DNA of 64,000 nt, taken from contig CM059972.1 of assembly GCA_030490835.1 (NCBI GenBank), positions 53,859,563 to 53,923,562 on the forward strand, written 5' to 3'. The DNA is from Annona cherimola (lineage: Eukaryota > Streptophyta > Magnoliopsida > Magnoliales > Annonaceae). The number at the start of each line of letters is the position of its first letter. Positions within the stretch are counted from its first letter, which is position 1. The notes beneath the pieces are model-generated. The model did not search any database, was not told the origin of the DNA, and worked only from the letters and a program-made list of their open reading frames with translations. Made by a program: the position numbers and the translations under genes. Below, piece by piece: positions 12,813 through 21,795 of this stretch.

Positions 12813-14402
12813 TCAATCAAGCAAAAATAATGATTCGATGAATTGAAATTGAGAGATCGGATATGGAATAGGTTTGATGGGACAATGATGGGCCGAGGAG
12901 TAAACAAGAGAAGCGTGATCGGGAGTTGCCTCTCTATGAACTGAACCCGACTCGTAGGGATCGAGTTCAGGCATGGGTCTCTTCTTATGATGGCCTGAGG
13001 CAAGATGATAGCGGATTTTTCGCATTTCCCGCTCGATTCTATCTTGTCGGGAATGCATATCTTCAAGCGCATTAAGGACACCGGTGACAAGACTTGTCAT
13101 CCGGTTTTCTTGATAGCCCATTTCTGCCCTCATGGCAATGATTTCATCTTTGAGATCCCTTAGGGTGACCTCCTCAGAAGAGGTTGGAGGTACCCGTTCT
13201 CGTGCAACGGATCCTTGTGGGGAGTAGGAGCCGTGGGATTGAGGTGATGGTGGCTCTTCTGGAGCAGCCGGTGCCTCGGGAGGTTGCTCCCCCTCAGCTT
13301 GTGCTTGGTCCTCTTGATGCTCTTCTTCTGGAGCATCGGGCCGGAGTTCAAGTACATTGATTTTCATCCTCTGAATTAGTGCCTTGTTGATTGCATTTGT
13401 GGACTTGAGCACCTCATACGGCTCGCCTTCAATGTCCACCCCAAAATGTTTAAGGATCTTTGTGATCCAAGTGCCGTAAGGAAGGACGCCCCTTGGATTA
13501 TCCTTTCGACTTGCCAAGGCTTCTAGAAATAATTTAGGTAGACTCACTTTGACTTTGTTTGCTACCTTCCGTAAGATCCCAGCTTCTTGTGGGTTTAACT
13601 GATTTCTACCACCACCTTTGGGGTAGATGCAGTGGGCAATGAGAAGCCTTAGTACTCGAAGTCTGGGTGACAAATCCATGTATCGAAGAAACTTGATCCC
13701 CGGGTGATACTTGTTACTCCGGGTGAGCTGATTATATATCTGATCCATGGTAAGATCTTCCGGAAGAGGCTCTTCGATGTAAGGGACTCCAAGTATCTGT
13801 CCTAAATGACTCATTGCTCTGGTTTGGCTTGGAGTTATTCCGATTCCAAAATCTATATCTACTTCTTTGACATGTGTGCCAAAATTTTCTTCATCCCATT
13901 CATAGTAAAATATTCTGGTAAGATCTGGATAGACCTTGTCATCCTCCTTGAGCAATTTGGTCCATCCTTGAAAATCTAATAGGTCTTCTATGTCGGACCC
14001 ATAATCTTTCAAAAATTTGAAATCTATGATTTTCGGTATGAATACCTTTCGTTCATAGAAGTTCTTGTAGAACCGGCCGTGATTGATTTCGGTTCTGAAG
14101 TATGTAGTGGGCATCTTCAAAACTTGAGTTTTGCCCGTTGCCGCAGTACCCCTTCTGCTTGCTCCGGAGTGTGTGCTCTGTGAAGCTTGGGCATGAGGTT
14201 GGCTTTCCGACCTTGTAGCTTGTTCCGATGTGTGAGTAGAAGCTTGGAACCGAACCCTTCTACCCGTAGAAGTTGAGGGTTCTTCTCGAACCCGTTTTGC
14301 AGGTGTCCTAGCTCTCCTAGGGACTTCTTCCTCAGTGTGAGATGTGAGAGGTCTAGGCACAGGCCTTTTTGATGGTTTGGAGATGGCTTTCCTCGGGGCC
14401 AT
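12813..14402 (-). CDS. Extra ORF downstream of Copia pol (529 codons, plant transposon-protein type)
   Basis: An intact frame after pol and before the 3' LTR. It has a basic, Ser/Thr/Pro-rich N-terminus (MAPRKAISKPSKRPVPRP), then from about residue 100 a conserved globular region (FYERKVFIPKIIDFKFLKD, MSHLGQILGVPYIEEPLPED, LRYMDLSPRLRVLRLLIAHC, IYPKGGGRNQLNPQEAGILR). An acidic Pro/Glu-rich linker and a heptad-like helix follow (LRDLKDEIIAMRAEMGYQEN). The globular part resembles the 'putative plant transposon protein' domain found in many plant retroelements. SIRE elements carry an extra, so-called env-like, ORF in this position. I see no signal peptide or clear membrane segment. Its function is unknown. 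Unlike pol it has no stop codon. Confidence 0.7.
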   Translation of the reverse strand: MAPRKAISKPSKRPVPRPLTSHTEEEVPRRARTPAKRVREEPSTSTGRRVRFQASTHTSEQATRSESQPHAQASQSTHSGASRRGTAATGKTQVLKMPTTYFRTEINHGRFYKNFYERKVFIPKIIDFKFLKDYGSDIEDLLDFQGWTKLLKEDDKVYPDLTRIFYYEWDEENFGTHVKEVDIDFGIGITPSQTRAMSHLGQILGVPYIEEPLPEDLTMDQIYNQLTRSNKYHPGIKFLRYMDLSPRLRVLRLLIAHCIYPKGGGRNQLNPQEAGILRKVANKVKVSLPKLFLEALASRKDNPRGVLPYGTWITKILKHFGVDIEGEPYEVLKSTNAINKALIQRMKINVLELRPDAPEEEHQEDQAQAEGEQPPEAPAAPEEPPSPQSHGSYSPQGSVARERVPPTSSEEVTLRDLKDEIIAMRAEMGYQENRMTSLVTGVLNALEDMHSRQDRIEREMRKIRYHLASGHHKKRPMPELDPYESGSVHREATPDHASLVYSSAHHCPIKPIPYPISQFQFIESLFLLD

Positions 14403-14967
14403 TGAGATGGGAGTTTTGGAATAGGAAAATGAACTTAGATTGAGAGAGGACTTGAGAGAGTTGAAAAGAAGAGTTAGAGAGAAAGAGAATGATGAGATGG
14501 ATTTTGAGAATGGAACTTTGAGAATGGGACTTGAAAGAACTTGAGAGATTTTGAGAATGGGAGGAGAAATGAGAGAGTAGTTGAGGGAGAGAGATAGAAC
14601 TGAGATGGAGGAGACGGATTGAGAGAGTTGGGAGAAGAAATGAGAGAATGCCGGAGAGATGGAAATAGCCGGAGAAGAGAGAGATAAGGAAGAAGCAGGG
14701 AAGCCGGAAAGAAATGAGGAAGAAAAGAAAGAGAAGAGAAGAAAAAGGAAGAGAAGTCGGCCGAATGCGAAACGTCGCGCGCGGAGTCGACTTGCCCTAG
14801 GCGAAGTCGACTTCGGTCCTTCTGGAGTCGACTTTGCCTGGGGCGGAGTCGACTTCGACCCTAGTGGAGTCGACTTCGCTTCTGAAGCGGAGTCGACCTG
14901 GCGTCCCTGGAGTCGACTTGACTCATCGACTTGACATTTTCAAATTTAATTTTCTTATGTATTTTTC
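14403..14967 (-). other. Copia spacer between pol and extra ORF, with GTCGAC array
   Basis: Non-coding on the element's strand. About 14780-14935 contains seven GTCGAC palindromes in about 150 bp (GAGTCGACTTCG, GAAGTCGACTTCGG and so on), the same word that is clustered in the LTRs. The rest is GA-rich (about 14440-14760 on the plus strand). Confidence 0.7.
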
Positions 14968-15849
14968 CTAGTTAAGCTCTATCATCCCCATATCATTCCT
15001 AATCTTATAAAATGAATCTTTGGCTAGAGGTTTGGTAAAGATATCAGCAATTTGGTCTTCTGTTTTCACATATTCTAAGCACACATCATGATTTTCAACA
15101 TGTTCTCTAATAAAATGGTGTCTTACATCAATATGTTTAGTTCTTGAATGCAGTACAGGATTTTTAGTTAAACATATTGCACTTATATTATCACATCTAA
15201 TTGGAATATCAACATATTCAATACCATAATCCTTTAATTGTTGTTTCATCCAAAGTAGTTGGGCACAACAACTACCGGCGGCTATGTATTCGGCTTCCGC
15301 AGTAGATAGAGCAACACTTGTTTGTTTTCTTGAATACCATGAAACCAACATATGTCCAAGAAATTGACAAGTTCCACTAGTACTCTTTCTATCTACTTTG
15401 TATCCGGAAAAATCTGCATCCGAATAGCCGATTAGATCAAAGGTTGACCCCTTTGGATACCATAGTCCAAGGTTTGTAGTTTTTATCAAATATTTAAAAA
15501 TTCTTTTTACAGCAAGTAGATGTGATTCTTTGGGACATGCTTGAAATCTAGAGCACATACAAACACTAAATAAGATATCTGGTCTAGAAGCAGTTAAATA
15601 AAGCAAAGTTCCTATCATGCTCCTATAAAGCTTTTGATCGATACTTTTACCGTTTTCATCCGTGTCGATTTTGATTGTTGAGCTCATTGGAGTGTTTGCC
15701 CCTTTGCTATTCTGCATTCCAAATTTCTTGAGCATCTCTTTGACATACTTGGACTGGTTCAGAAATATTCCTTCACTTTGTTGCTTGATTTGTAGTCCAA
15801 GGAAGAAATTTAATTCTCCCATCATGCTCATTTCGAACTCGCTCTGCAT
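14968..15849 (-). CDS. Copia RT C-terminus and RNase H (pol part 3)
   Basis: Continues the RT frame after an in-frame TAA: GELNFFLGLQIKQ, then GTLLYLTASRPDILFSV of the connection region, then RNase H with YSDADFSGYKVDRKSTSGTC, STAEAEYIAAGSC, RCDNISAICLTKNP and the RTKHIDVRHHFIREHV end typical of Copia. It ends at the natural stop after DMGMIELN. Catalytic Asp and Glu positions are preserved. It would be part of a single gag-pol protein if the upstream stop were not there. Confidence 0.9.
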   Translation of the reverse strand: MQSEFEMSMMGELNFFLGLQIKQQSEGIFLNQSKYVKEMLKKFGMQNSKGANTPMSSTIKIDTDENGKSIDQKLYRSMIGTLLYLTASRPDILFSVCMCSRFQACPKESHLLAVKRIFKYLIKTTNLGLWYPKGSTFDLIGYSDADFSGYKVDRKSTSGTCQFLGHMLVSWYSRKQTSVALSTAEAEYIAAGSCCAQLLWMKQQLKDYGIEYVDIPIRCDNISAICLTKNPVLHSRTKHIDVRHHFIREHVENHDVCLEYVKTEDQIADIFTKPLAKDSFYKIRNDMGMIELN

Positions 15850-15864
15850 TATCTTAGAAAATTC

Positions 15865-17595
15865 TTAACAAAGATTTTCATCAGTAGCACCGAATATTAT
15901 GTCATCCACATAAATCTTTACAATCAAAATATTTTTATTTTTGTACTTGATGAATAAAGTAGTGTCTACTTTCCCTCTTTGAAACTCATGATCAATCAAG
16001 AATCTATTTAACCTTTCATACCAAGCTCTTGGTGCTTGTTTTAGTCCATATAATGCTTTGGTTAATTTATAAACAAACTTTGATTGATCCTTTTCTTCAA
16101 AACCAGGAGGTTGTTCAACATATACTTCTTCATTCAAATAACCATTCAAAAATGCGCTTTTTACATCCATTTGAAACAATTTGAAGTTCATATGAGAAGC
16201 AAATGCTAGTAGGATGCGTATGGCTTCTAATCTAGCCACGGGTGCATACGATTCTTCAAAATCAATTCCTTCTTCTTGGGAATACCCTTTGGCTACTAAT
16301 CTTGCCTTGTTTCTAATTACAAGACCGCTTTCGTCTAATTTGTTCCTAAATACCCATTTTGTACCAATGACTGTATGATTGTTTGGTCTAGGAACTAAAT
16401 GCCATACATTGTTTCTTTCGAATTGATTTAGCTCTTCTTGCATTGAAATAACCCAATTTTCATCATTAAGAGCTTGTTCAATGGTATTTGGTTCAATTTT
16501 CGATACAAACGCATATTGGCCATAAACGTTTTGTTTTGATCTTCTAGTTTTTACTCCTTCATATATGTTTCCAATAACTTGTTCAATTGGATGGACATTT
16601 TTGAACTTTAAATCAGTTGGAGGTTTGTAAGAGTCATTACCTTCACTTACCTCTTCCTCAACTGGATTTTCTGGCTTGAGCTCGAGTTTCTTTGGTTGTT
16701 CTTTGCCTTTCGTCTCATCTGCATCACTTAGTTCATCCTCCTTTCTCGGAGTTTGGTTAAATTCATCAAATACAACATGCATGGATTCTTCTACAACTTG
16801 ATTTCGTTTATTGAATACTCTATATGCTTTGCTATTTGATGAATAACCAAGGAATATAGCCTCATCACTTTTGGCATCTAATTTTCCCAAGTTGGCTTTT
16901 CTATTGTTCAAAACATAACATGTACATCCAAAAGCATGAAAATAAGATATATTTGGTTTCCTTCCTTTCCAAAGTTCATATGGAGTCTTTTTCAAGATTG
17001 CTCGAATGGTAACACGGTTCAAAACATGACAAGCTGTACTCACAGCTTCACCCCAAAATTTCTTGGATAGATTGCTCTCATTTAGCATAGTTCTAGCCAT
17101 CTCTTGTATAGTTCTATTTTTCCTTTCAACTACTCCATTTTGTTGTGGAGTTCTTGGTGCAGAAAATGTGTGGTGAATTCCTTTTTCATTACAAAATTCC
17201 ATGAATCGTTTGTTTTCGAATTCGCCACCATGATCGCTTCTTATGGTCACAATAGTACTCTGTTTTTCATTTTGCACCAAATTTACAAAAGTTGCAAACA
17301 TAGAGAAGGCTTCATCTTTACTAGCTAAGAGAATTATCCATGTGAATCTTGAAAAATCATCAACTATGACAAATACATATTTCTTTCCACCAACGGTTAG
17401 AATGTTGGATGGCCCGTATAGATCCATATGTAGCAATTCAAGTGGCTTAGTGGTGGAAATTTCCTTTTTGGTAGAGAAAGGCATCTTGGGTTGTTTTGAT
17501 AATTGACATGCCTTGCAAATCTTGTCTTTGTCATATTTCAATCTTGGTAATCCTTCTACCAAACTCTTTTTCCATAGGGTTTTTATGTTGCCCAT
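15865..17595 (-). CDS. Copia integrase and reverse transcriptase (pol part 2)
   Basis: 576 codons in one frame. Integrase zinc-finger Cys pair (CKACQLSKQ), catalytic core with [19 protein letters not shown] and [13 protein letters not shown] (the D,D,E triad), then RT with [39 protein letters not shown] and the catalytic YVDDIIFG. It ends at TAA after DENLC, in frame with pol part 3, so this is a nonsense change, not a natural end. Upstream it is separated from the protease by an in-frame TGA (17605-17607). The pre-integrase His pair straddles that stop. Confidence 0.9.
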   Translation of the reverse strand: MGNIKTLWKKSLVEGLPRLKYDKDKICKACQLSKQPKMPFSTKKEISTTKPLELLHMDLYGPSNILTVGGKKYVFVIVDDFSRFTWIILLASKDEAFSMFATFVNLVQNEKQSTIVTIRSDHGGEFENKRFMEFCNEKGIHHTFSAPRTPQQNGVVERKNRTIQEMARTMLNESNLSKKFWGEAVSTACHVLNRVTIRAILKKTPYELWKGRKPNISYFHAFGCTCYVLNNRKANLGKLDAKSDEAIFLGYSSNSKAYRVFNKRNQVVEESMHVVFDEFNQTPRKEDELSDADETKGKEQPKKLELKPENPVEEEVSEGNDSYKPPTDLKFKNVHPIEQVIGNIYEGVKTRRSKQNVYGQYAFVSKIEPNTIEQALNDENWVISMQEELNQFERNNVWHLVPRPNNHTVIGTKWVFRNKLDESGLVIRNKARLVAKGYSQEEGIDFEESYAPVARLEAIRILLAFASHMNFKLFQMDVKSAFLNGYLNEEVYVEQPPGFEEKDQSKFVYKLTKALYGLKQAPRAWYERLNRFLIDHEFQRGKVDTTLFIKYKNKNILIVKIYVDDIIFGATDENLC

Positions 17596-17604
17596 GTTTA
17601 TATG

Positions 17605-17994
17605 TCAAAGCCTCTTGTGCCAAACCCATGGATCGTTATCAATGGCCATTAGACATTGACCATCTAATTCATCAAGTGAAACCAAATAAATGTTTCCATG
17701 TCTTTTACCACTAAACATGATATGTTCTCCATCAAGTACATTACATATAGATGATTCAAACACAACTTTGTATCCTTTATCACATAATTGGCTAATGCTC
17801 ATTAAATTGTGTTTGAGTCCTTCAACAAACAAAACATCTTCCATGCATGCATTTGAAATACTATGTATATTTCCTTTACCTTTAATTTTACCTTTTTCAT
17901 TATTGCCAAAGGCAACCATTCCATCATTACAAGGCTTGAGTTTGTGAAACAAACTTCTTTCACCGGTCATATGCCTTGAGCAACCGCTATCCAT
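17605..17994 (-). CDS. Copia aspartic protease and gag-pre-integrase segment (pol part 1)
   Basis: Begins just upstream with NNEWF and the active site [12 protein letters not shown] (D-S-G), continues with [20 protein letters not shown] and ends WVWHKRL at a TGA. The next codons, [10 protein letters not shown], continue the same frame, so the TGA replaces a sense codon, most likely Gly. The protease would cleave the gag-pol polyprotein. Its frame differs from gag's, and the gag stop lies about 60 bp upstream. Confidence 0.85.
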   Translation of the reverse strand: MDSGCSRHMTGERSLFHKLKPCNDGMVAFGNNEKGKIKGKGNIHSISNACMEDVLFVEGLKHNLMSISQLCDKGYKVVFESSICNVLDGEHIMFSGKRHGNIYLVSLDELDGQCLMAIDNDPWVWHKRL

Positions 17995-18052
17995 GAACCA
18001 TTCATTGTTTGCCTTTGCCTTAAAACATGTCTGAAAAATAAGGAAATAAATC

Positions 18053-19855
18053 TTATCTTTTTGGTACCCATTTTATGGGTCCATTTGGGTTAGTAATAGA
18101 ATCTAATCTAAGTTGATCTAACTTTGAAAGCCCAAATCTTGTGTTTCTTGGAACCCAAACTAATTTAGCACCATGGTCATATAGTTTCTTAAAATTACAT
18201 TTGTAAGTTTTATGACCCATCTTATCGCAGAAATTACAAGCCAAAGGTAATCTTGGAGTAGGTCTCCAAGCATGCAAAGGTTCAATCATTGGTCTTCTAG
18301 TCCACTTAAAATTTTTCTTTTGTGGCTTGTATATAGATGCAGTTTTAGTTTGATATTTCTCAAATATTTGTACATTGGATTTGCTACTTTCTCCTTGCTC
18401 AAATGTATGATACCCAAGACCTCTTTTATGTGTTTGGGAGGTCATATTCAAAATCATTTTGACGCTTTCTCCTGGATTAGAGAACTTAGCTAATGATTCA
18501 TTTAATAATTTGTTCTCCTTTTTTAGCAGATCATTTTCATCTTTCAATTTGTCTAATCTTTCTGCAAGTTTACCATTTACAATTATTGTTGCATCACATT
18601 GTCTTTTCTTAATTGTAAACCTGCTTCCTAATTTCTTTATTTCTTCATATAATGAATCATATGCAGTTTGTAGTTCATCTAATTCAGTACATTTGAGGCA
18701 TTCTTGAAAGGAAGAATAACTTGATTCAGAAAGAGAGAGTTTAGAGCTTACCTCTTCATTGCTTGTGTCTTTTGTTGAGGTAATTTGTTCTCCTTGCTCG
18801 ATTTGTGCCATGCAGCAAATTCTTGCACATTCTTCCGCCTCTATGTCGTCGGTTGAGGAGCTACTCATCGTAGATTCTTCATCATTTACGTACATGCCTC
18901 TTCCTTTGTATTTCTGAAATCTTCTATTGTCCCCTCGATCCTTTCTTTGTTCTTTTGCCTTGTTTCCTTCGGGAGTTGGACATTGGGCTTGCATATGTCC
19001 CGAACCGCCGCATCGGTAGCACTTGGTTGATTCTTTCTTCTTCTCTCGGGGAGTTCTTTCTTTGAAGCTTCTGAAATTTTTGCCTTTCCTCACAAATTTT
19101 CTGAATCGTTTTGTGAGTAGAGCAATCTCGTCGTCATTTTGAGAAGAAGATGTGTCATCGGTGTCTTGTGCGGCTTTTAAGGCAATTGCTCTTTTGCCCC
19201 TGTGTTGATCTTCATTCCTTTTCTTAATTAGCTCATGTGACATAAGTGAGCTAATTAAGTCTTCAAGCTTCAGCGTGTTGAGGTCTTTGGCTTCTTCAAT
19301 TGCAGTGATCTTTGGAGTCCATGATTCGGGTAGAGCTCTTAAAATCTTCATGACCTGCTCAGATTCAGATATTGCTTTTCCAAGACCTTTTAAAGCATTA
19401 GTAATCTTAGAGAATCTAGCAAACATTTCAGAAATATTTTCTGTTTCTAGCATTCTAAAGTTCTCTAGTTCTCCAATCAAAATATTCCTTCTCGTCCCTT
19501 GGACTTGAGAAGTTCCTTCGTAGATAGAGGTTAGTGTATCCCATATCTCTTTGGCGGTTAAGCAAGAGGATACTCTATCATACTCGGAAGCAGTGAGAGC
19601 ACAAAATAAGGAGTTCATAGCTTTGGCATTGCTCTTCACTATTCTTACTTCCTCATCGGTCCATTTGGAAGCTCGTTCATCGGTAGGCAATATTACTCCA
19701 TCTTGGATAGCAATCCAAGAGTCCATATCGGTAGCCATGATGAGTTGCTTCATACGAAGCTTCCAATATCCAAAATTGTTCCCATCAAACAACGGTGGCC
19801 TTGTAAAGGATTGGCCTTCAGCAAATGCGGGAACGGAAGTAGATTGGGATGCCAT
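18053..19855 (-). CDS. Copia gag (600 codons)
   Basis: Starts at the ATG about 35 bp after the primer site. N-terminal capsid-like domain (LFDGNNFGYWKLRMKQLIMA, ASEYDRVSSCLTAKEIWDTL, FSKITNALKGLGKAISESEQ). A CCHC zinc knuckle follows mid-protein (CYRCGGSGHMQAQC), then a coiled-coil segment (LKDENDLLKKENKLLNESLA) and a second CCHC near the C-terminus (CNFCDKMGHKTYKC). Gag forms the particle that packages element RNA. It ends KWVPKR-TAA. Between this stop and the protease frame lies TTATTTCCTTATTTTTCAG, which looks like a splice acceptor, so the frame change might be resolved by splicing. Confidence 0.9.
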   Translation of the reverse strand: MASQSTSVPAFAEGQSFTRPPLFDGNNFGYWKLRMKQLIMATDMDSWIAIQDGVILPTDERASKWTDEEVRIVKSNAKAMNSLFCALTASEYDRVSSCLTAKEIWDTLTSIYEGTSQVQGTRRNILIGELENFRMLETENISEMFARFSKITNALKGLGKAISESEQVMKILRALPESWTPKITAIEEAKDLNTLKLEDLISSLMSHELIKKRNEDQHRGKRAIALKAAQDTDDTSSSQNDDEIALLTKRFRKFVRKGKNFRSFKERTPREKKKESTKCYRCGGSGHMQAQCPTPEGNKAKEQRKDRGDNRRFQKYKGRGMYVNDEESTMSSSSTDDIEAEECARICCMAQIEQGEQITSTKDTSNEEVSSKLSLSESSYSSFQECLKCTELDELQTAYDSLYEEIKKLGSRFTIKKRQCDATIIVNGKLAERLDKLKDENDLLKKENKLLNESLAKFSNPGESVKMILNMTSQTHKRGLGYHTFEQGESSKSNVQIFEKYQTKTASIYKPQKKNFKWTRRPMIEPLHAWRPTPRLPLACNFCDKMGHKTYKCNFKKLYDHGAKLVWVPRNTRFGLSKLDQLRLDSITNPNGPIKWVPKR

Positions 19856-19889
19856 TTCAATAAGATCTCTTTGGTAAACTCAAAGACCT

Positions 19890-19901
19890 GCTCTGATACC
19901 A
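19890..19901 (-). promoter_or_regulatory. Primer binding site, initiator Met-tRNA type (Copia)
   Basis: TGGTATCAGAGC on the minus strand, two bases from the LTR end. It is repeated at 10434-10445 beside LTR A. It is complementary to the 3' end of plant initiator tRNA-Met, the usual Copia primer. Confidence 0.9.
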
Positions 19902-19903
19902 CT

Positions 19904-21795
19904 TGTTGGTCCCGAGTTGATGGCTAAACCCAAGAGGGGAGGGGTGAATTGGGTTCTTTAAAATTTCTTTTGGTAAATCAAAAATCTTAACCCCTTGAAA
20001 AAGTTAATCCCCTTTTTAAGCGAATGGAGAGCAAATAAGATAAAGCAGTAAAAATAAGTAGAACACAAGATTTATAGTGGTTCGGGCAAACCTTCCCTAC
20101 TCCACTCTTCCAAGCTCACACTCCGTTGTGACTTGGGTTCCACTATGTATTCCAAGAATACACTTAGAGTCACCGCTCTCTTCTAGATTCAAAGCTCTAG
20201 GGGGCATACACAACTAGAGCCACTTGCTCTCTTCTAGATTCAAAGCTCTAGGGGGCATATACAACTAGAGCCACTTGCTCTCTTCTAGATTCAAAGCTCT
20301 AGGAGGCATATACAATCACTTGCACAAGTAGGTGATGAGTCTCACTCCAATCACACCCTACTTTGCATACACTTGATCTTAGCTACCCAAGCTAAATCAA
20401 GATTTATACAACCAAATAAAGAAATGAATAAAAACTACACTTTACAGATTTGTGTAGGCAGTTTTGAGCTCGAGGAAGAAATCAAAAACAGCTGGGATGA
20501 TGATCGTTGAAGCAACCTGCAGTTTGAAACTCTTTCTTCCTTTGAAACACTCAAATATGGAGAAAAGAGATTTGAAAGTCTTTCTTGCACTTCTTTCTCT
20601 CTATGATCCTTAGAGTAGTGTCACTTCTCTTCTCACGTTCATTTGAATGTCCTTTTATAGATTGAGGAAAATATGAACGTTGTAGAAGTGGTTGGCGTGC
20701 AATAAATGAACTCCAACGTTCAAAAATTTGACCGTTATTCTCCAAGCCTAAGATGAAGTCGACTTGGCCTGCGACTTGGCTTCCAAGTCGCACATGGAGT
20801 CGACTTGGCCTGCGACTTGGGTTCTTCAGAAACTCAAGTCTGAGACTTGGGTCAACTTGGCTTTCAGATTTCAACTCAAGTCGATCCTGAAGTCGACTTG
20901 GGTTGCGACTTGGCTTGATCTATTGCAGAAACGCCTTGATCCTTACTTAGTTTGCTTTAGATTTCTCCCTTTAGTCTTCATGAATGTTGAGTGGCCTTTA
21001 TGTTTGTAGTTCTTGTGATTCGATGAAGAGCTTGGCCTGGATACTCTTGAAATGTCTTGAATCTTGCAAACTATTTGAAAGCTTTGAGTCCTTACACAAA
21101 ATATGTGTGTTCCTTGCTTTGTTTTGGACTCACTTGATCTTCATGACTTGGGTATTACTCTATTTGGAAGCTATCTTGAAGATTTTGTTTTGAGCTTGAT
21201 AGACTTGATTTGAACTTGAACTTGGATTCTTGCTTTGATCTTAAGTCACTTTAAGAATAGTCTTTAAAGCTCATTTGTATGTGAGAAACTTCAAATGGAT
21301 GTCTTGGATATGCTTTGAAACTTCAGCTTAGACCTCAAAACTTCTCAAGTCGAAGTTGGAGTCGACCTGGTTTGCGACTTCGCCCAAGTCGCACTTGGAG
21401 TCGACTTCGTCTGCGACTTCGCATCTTCGGGAGCCAGATTTCAACGCTGGACATTTTTGTGCACTTTGAAGTCGATGCTGGAGTCGACTTCGTATGCGAC
21501 TTGACTACCCAAGTCGCATGTGGAGTCGACTTGGCCTGCGACTTCACTCGTCAGAATTCCATTTTCAACTTTGTCCAGTTTTGGCTTGTTTGAAGTCGTT
21601 AGTGGAGTCGACTTCACTATCGACTTCACTCCCAAGTCGAAGTTCAAGTCGACTCGAAGATCGTCTTGACTTCTCTGCTTTCCTTAAACACTTGGCAAAC
21701 ATATTAGTCATATATATATACTCAAATTAGTTCTTGTTAATCATCAAAACTCAATCCTTGGTCAATTTGTTTTATTTTGAACATTGTTTCCAACA
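19904..21795 (-). repeat. Copia LTR B (5' LTR of the element)
   Basis: 1,892 bp with TGTTGG...CCAACA ends. It is identical to LTR A apart from about three substitutions, one single-base indel and one fewer 51-bp unit. It adjoins Gypsy gag sequence at 21796. TATA box TATAAAAG on the minus strand at 20652-20659. Confidence 0.9.

Larger units (their letters stand above)
10448..21795 (-). mobile_element. SIRE-like Copia LTR retrotransposon (11.3 kb) nested in the Gypsy element
   Basis: Read on the minus strand: 5' LTR 21795-19904, Met-tRNA primer site, gag, protease, integrase, RT and RNase H, an extra 529-codon ORF, polypurine tracts and 3' LTR 12391-10448. LTR termini are TGTTGG...CCAACA. Long LTRs, the pol order (integrase before RT) and the additional ORF after pol fit the SIRE/Maximus Copia lineage. 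The LTRs differ at only about three bases plus one 51-bp repeat unit, so it is very young. Two pol stop codons and the gag/pol frame break make it unlikely to be autonomous. No left target duplication survives, because the left flank is a deletion junction. Confidence 0.85.

Noticed and set aside
14659..14934. Plus-strand 91-codon frame rich in Glu/Lys then FGPSGVDFA repeats
   Set aside because: Antisense reading of the GA-rich spacer and the GTCGAC array of the Copia element.
21784..21795. Start codon of the Gypsy frame inside the Copia LTR end
   Set aside because: The frame merely runs on into the last bases of LTR B; the real start was lost in the rearrangement.
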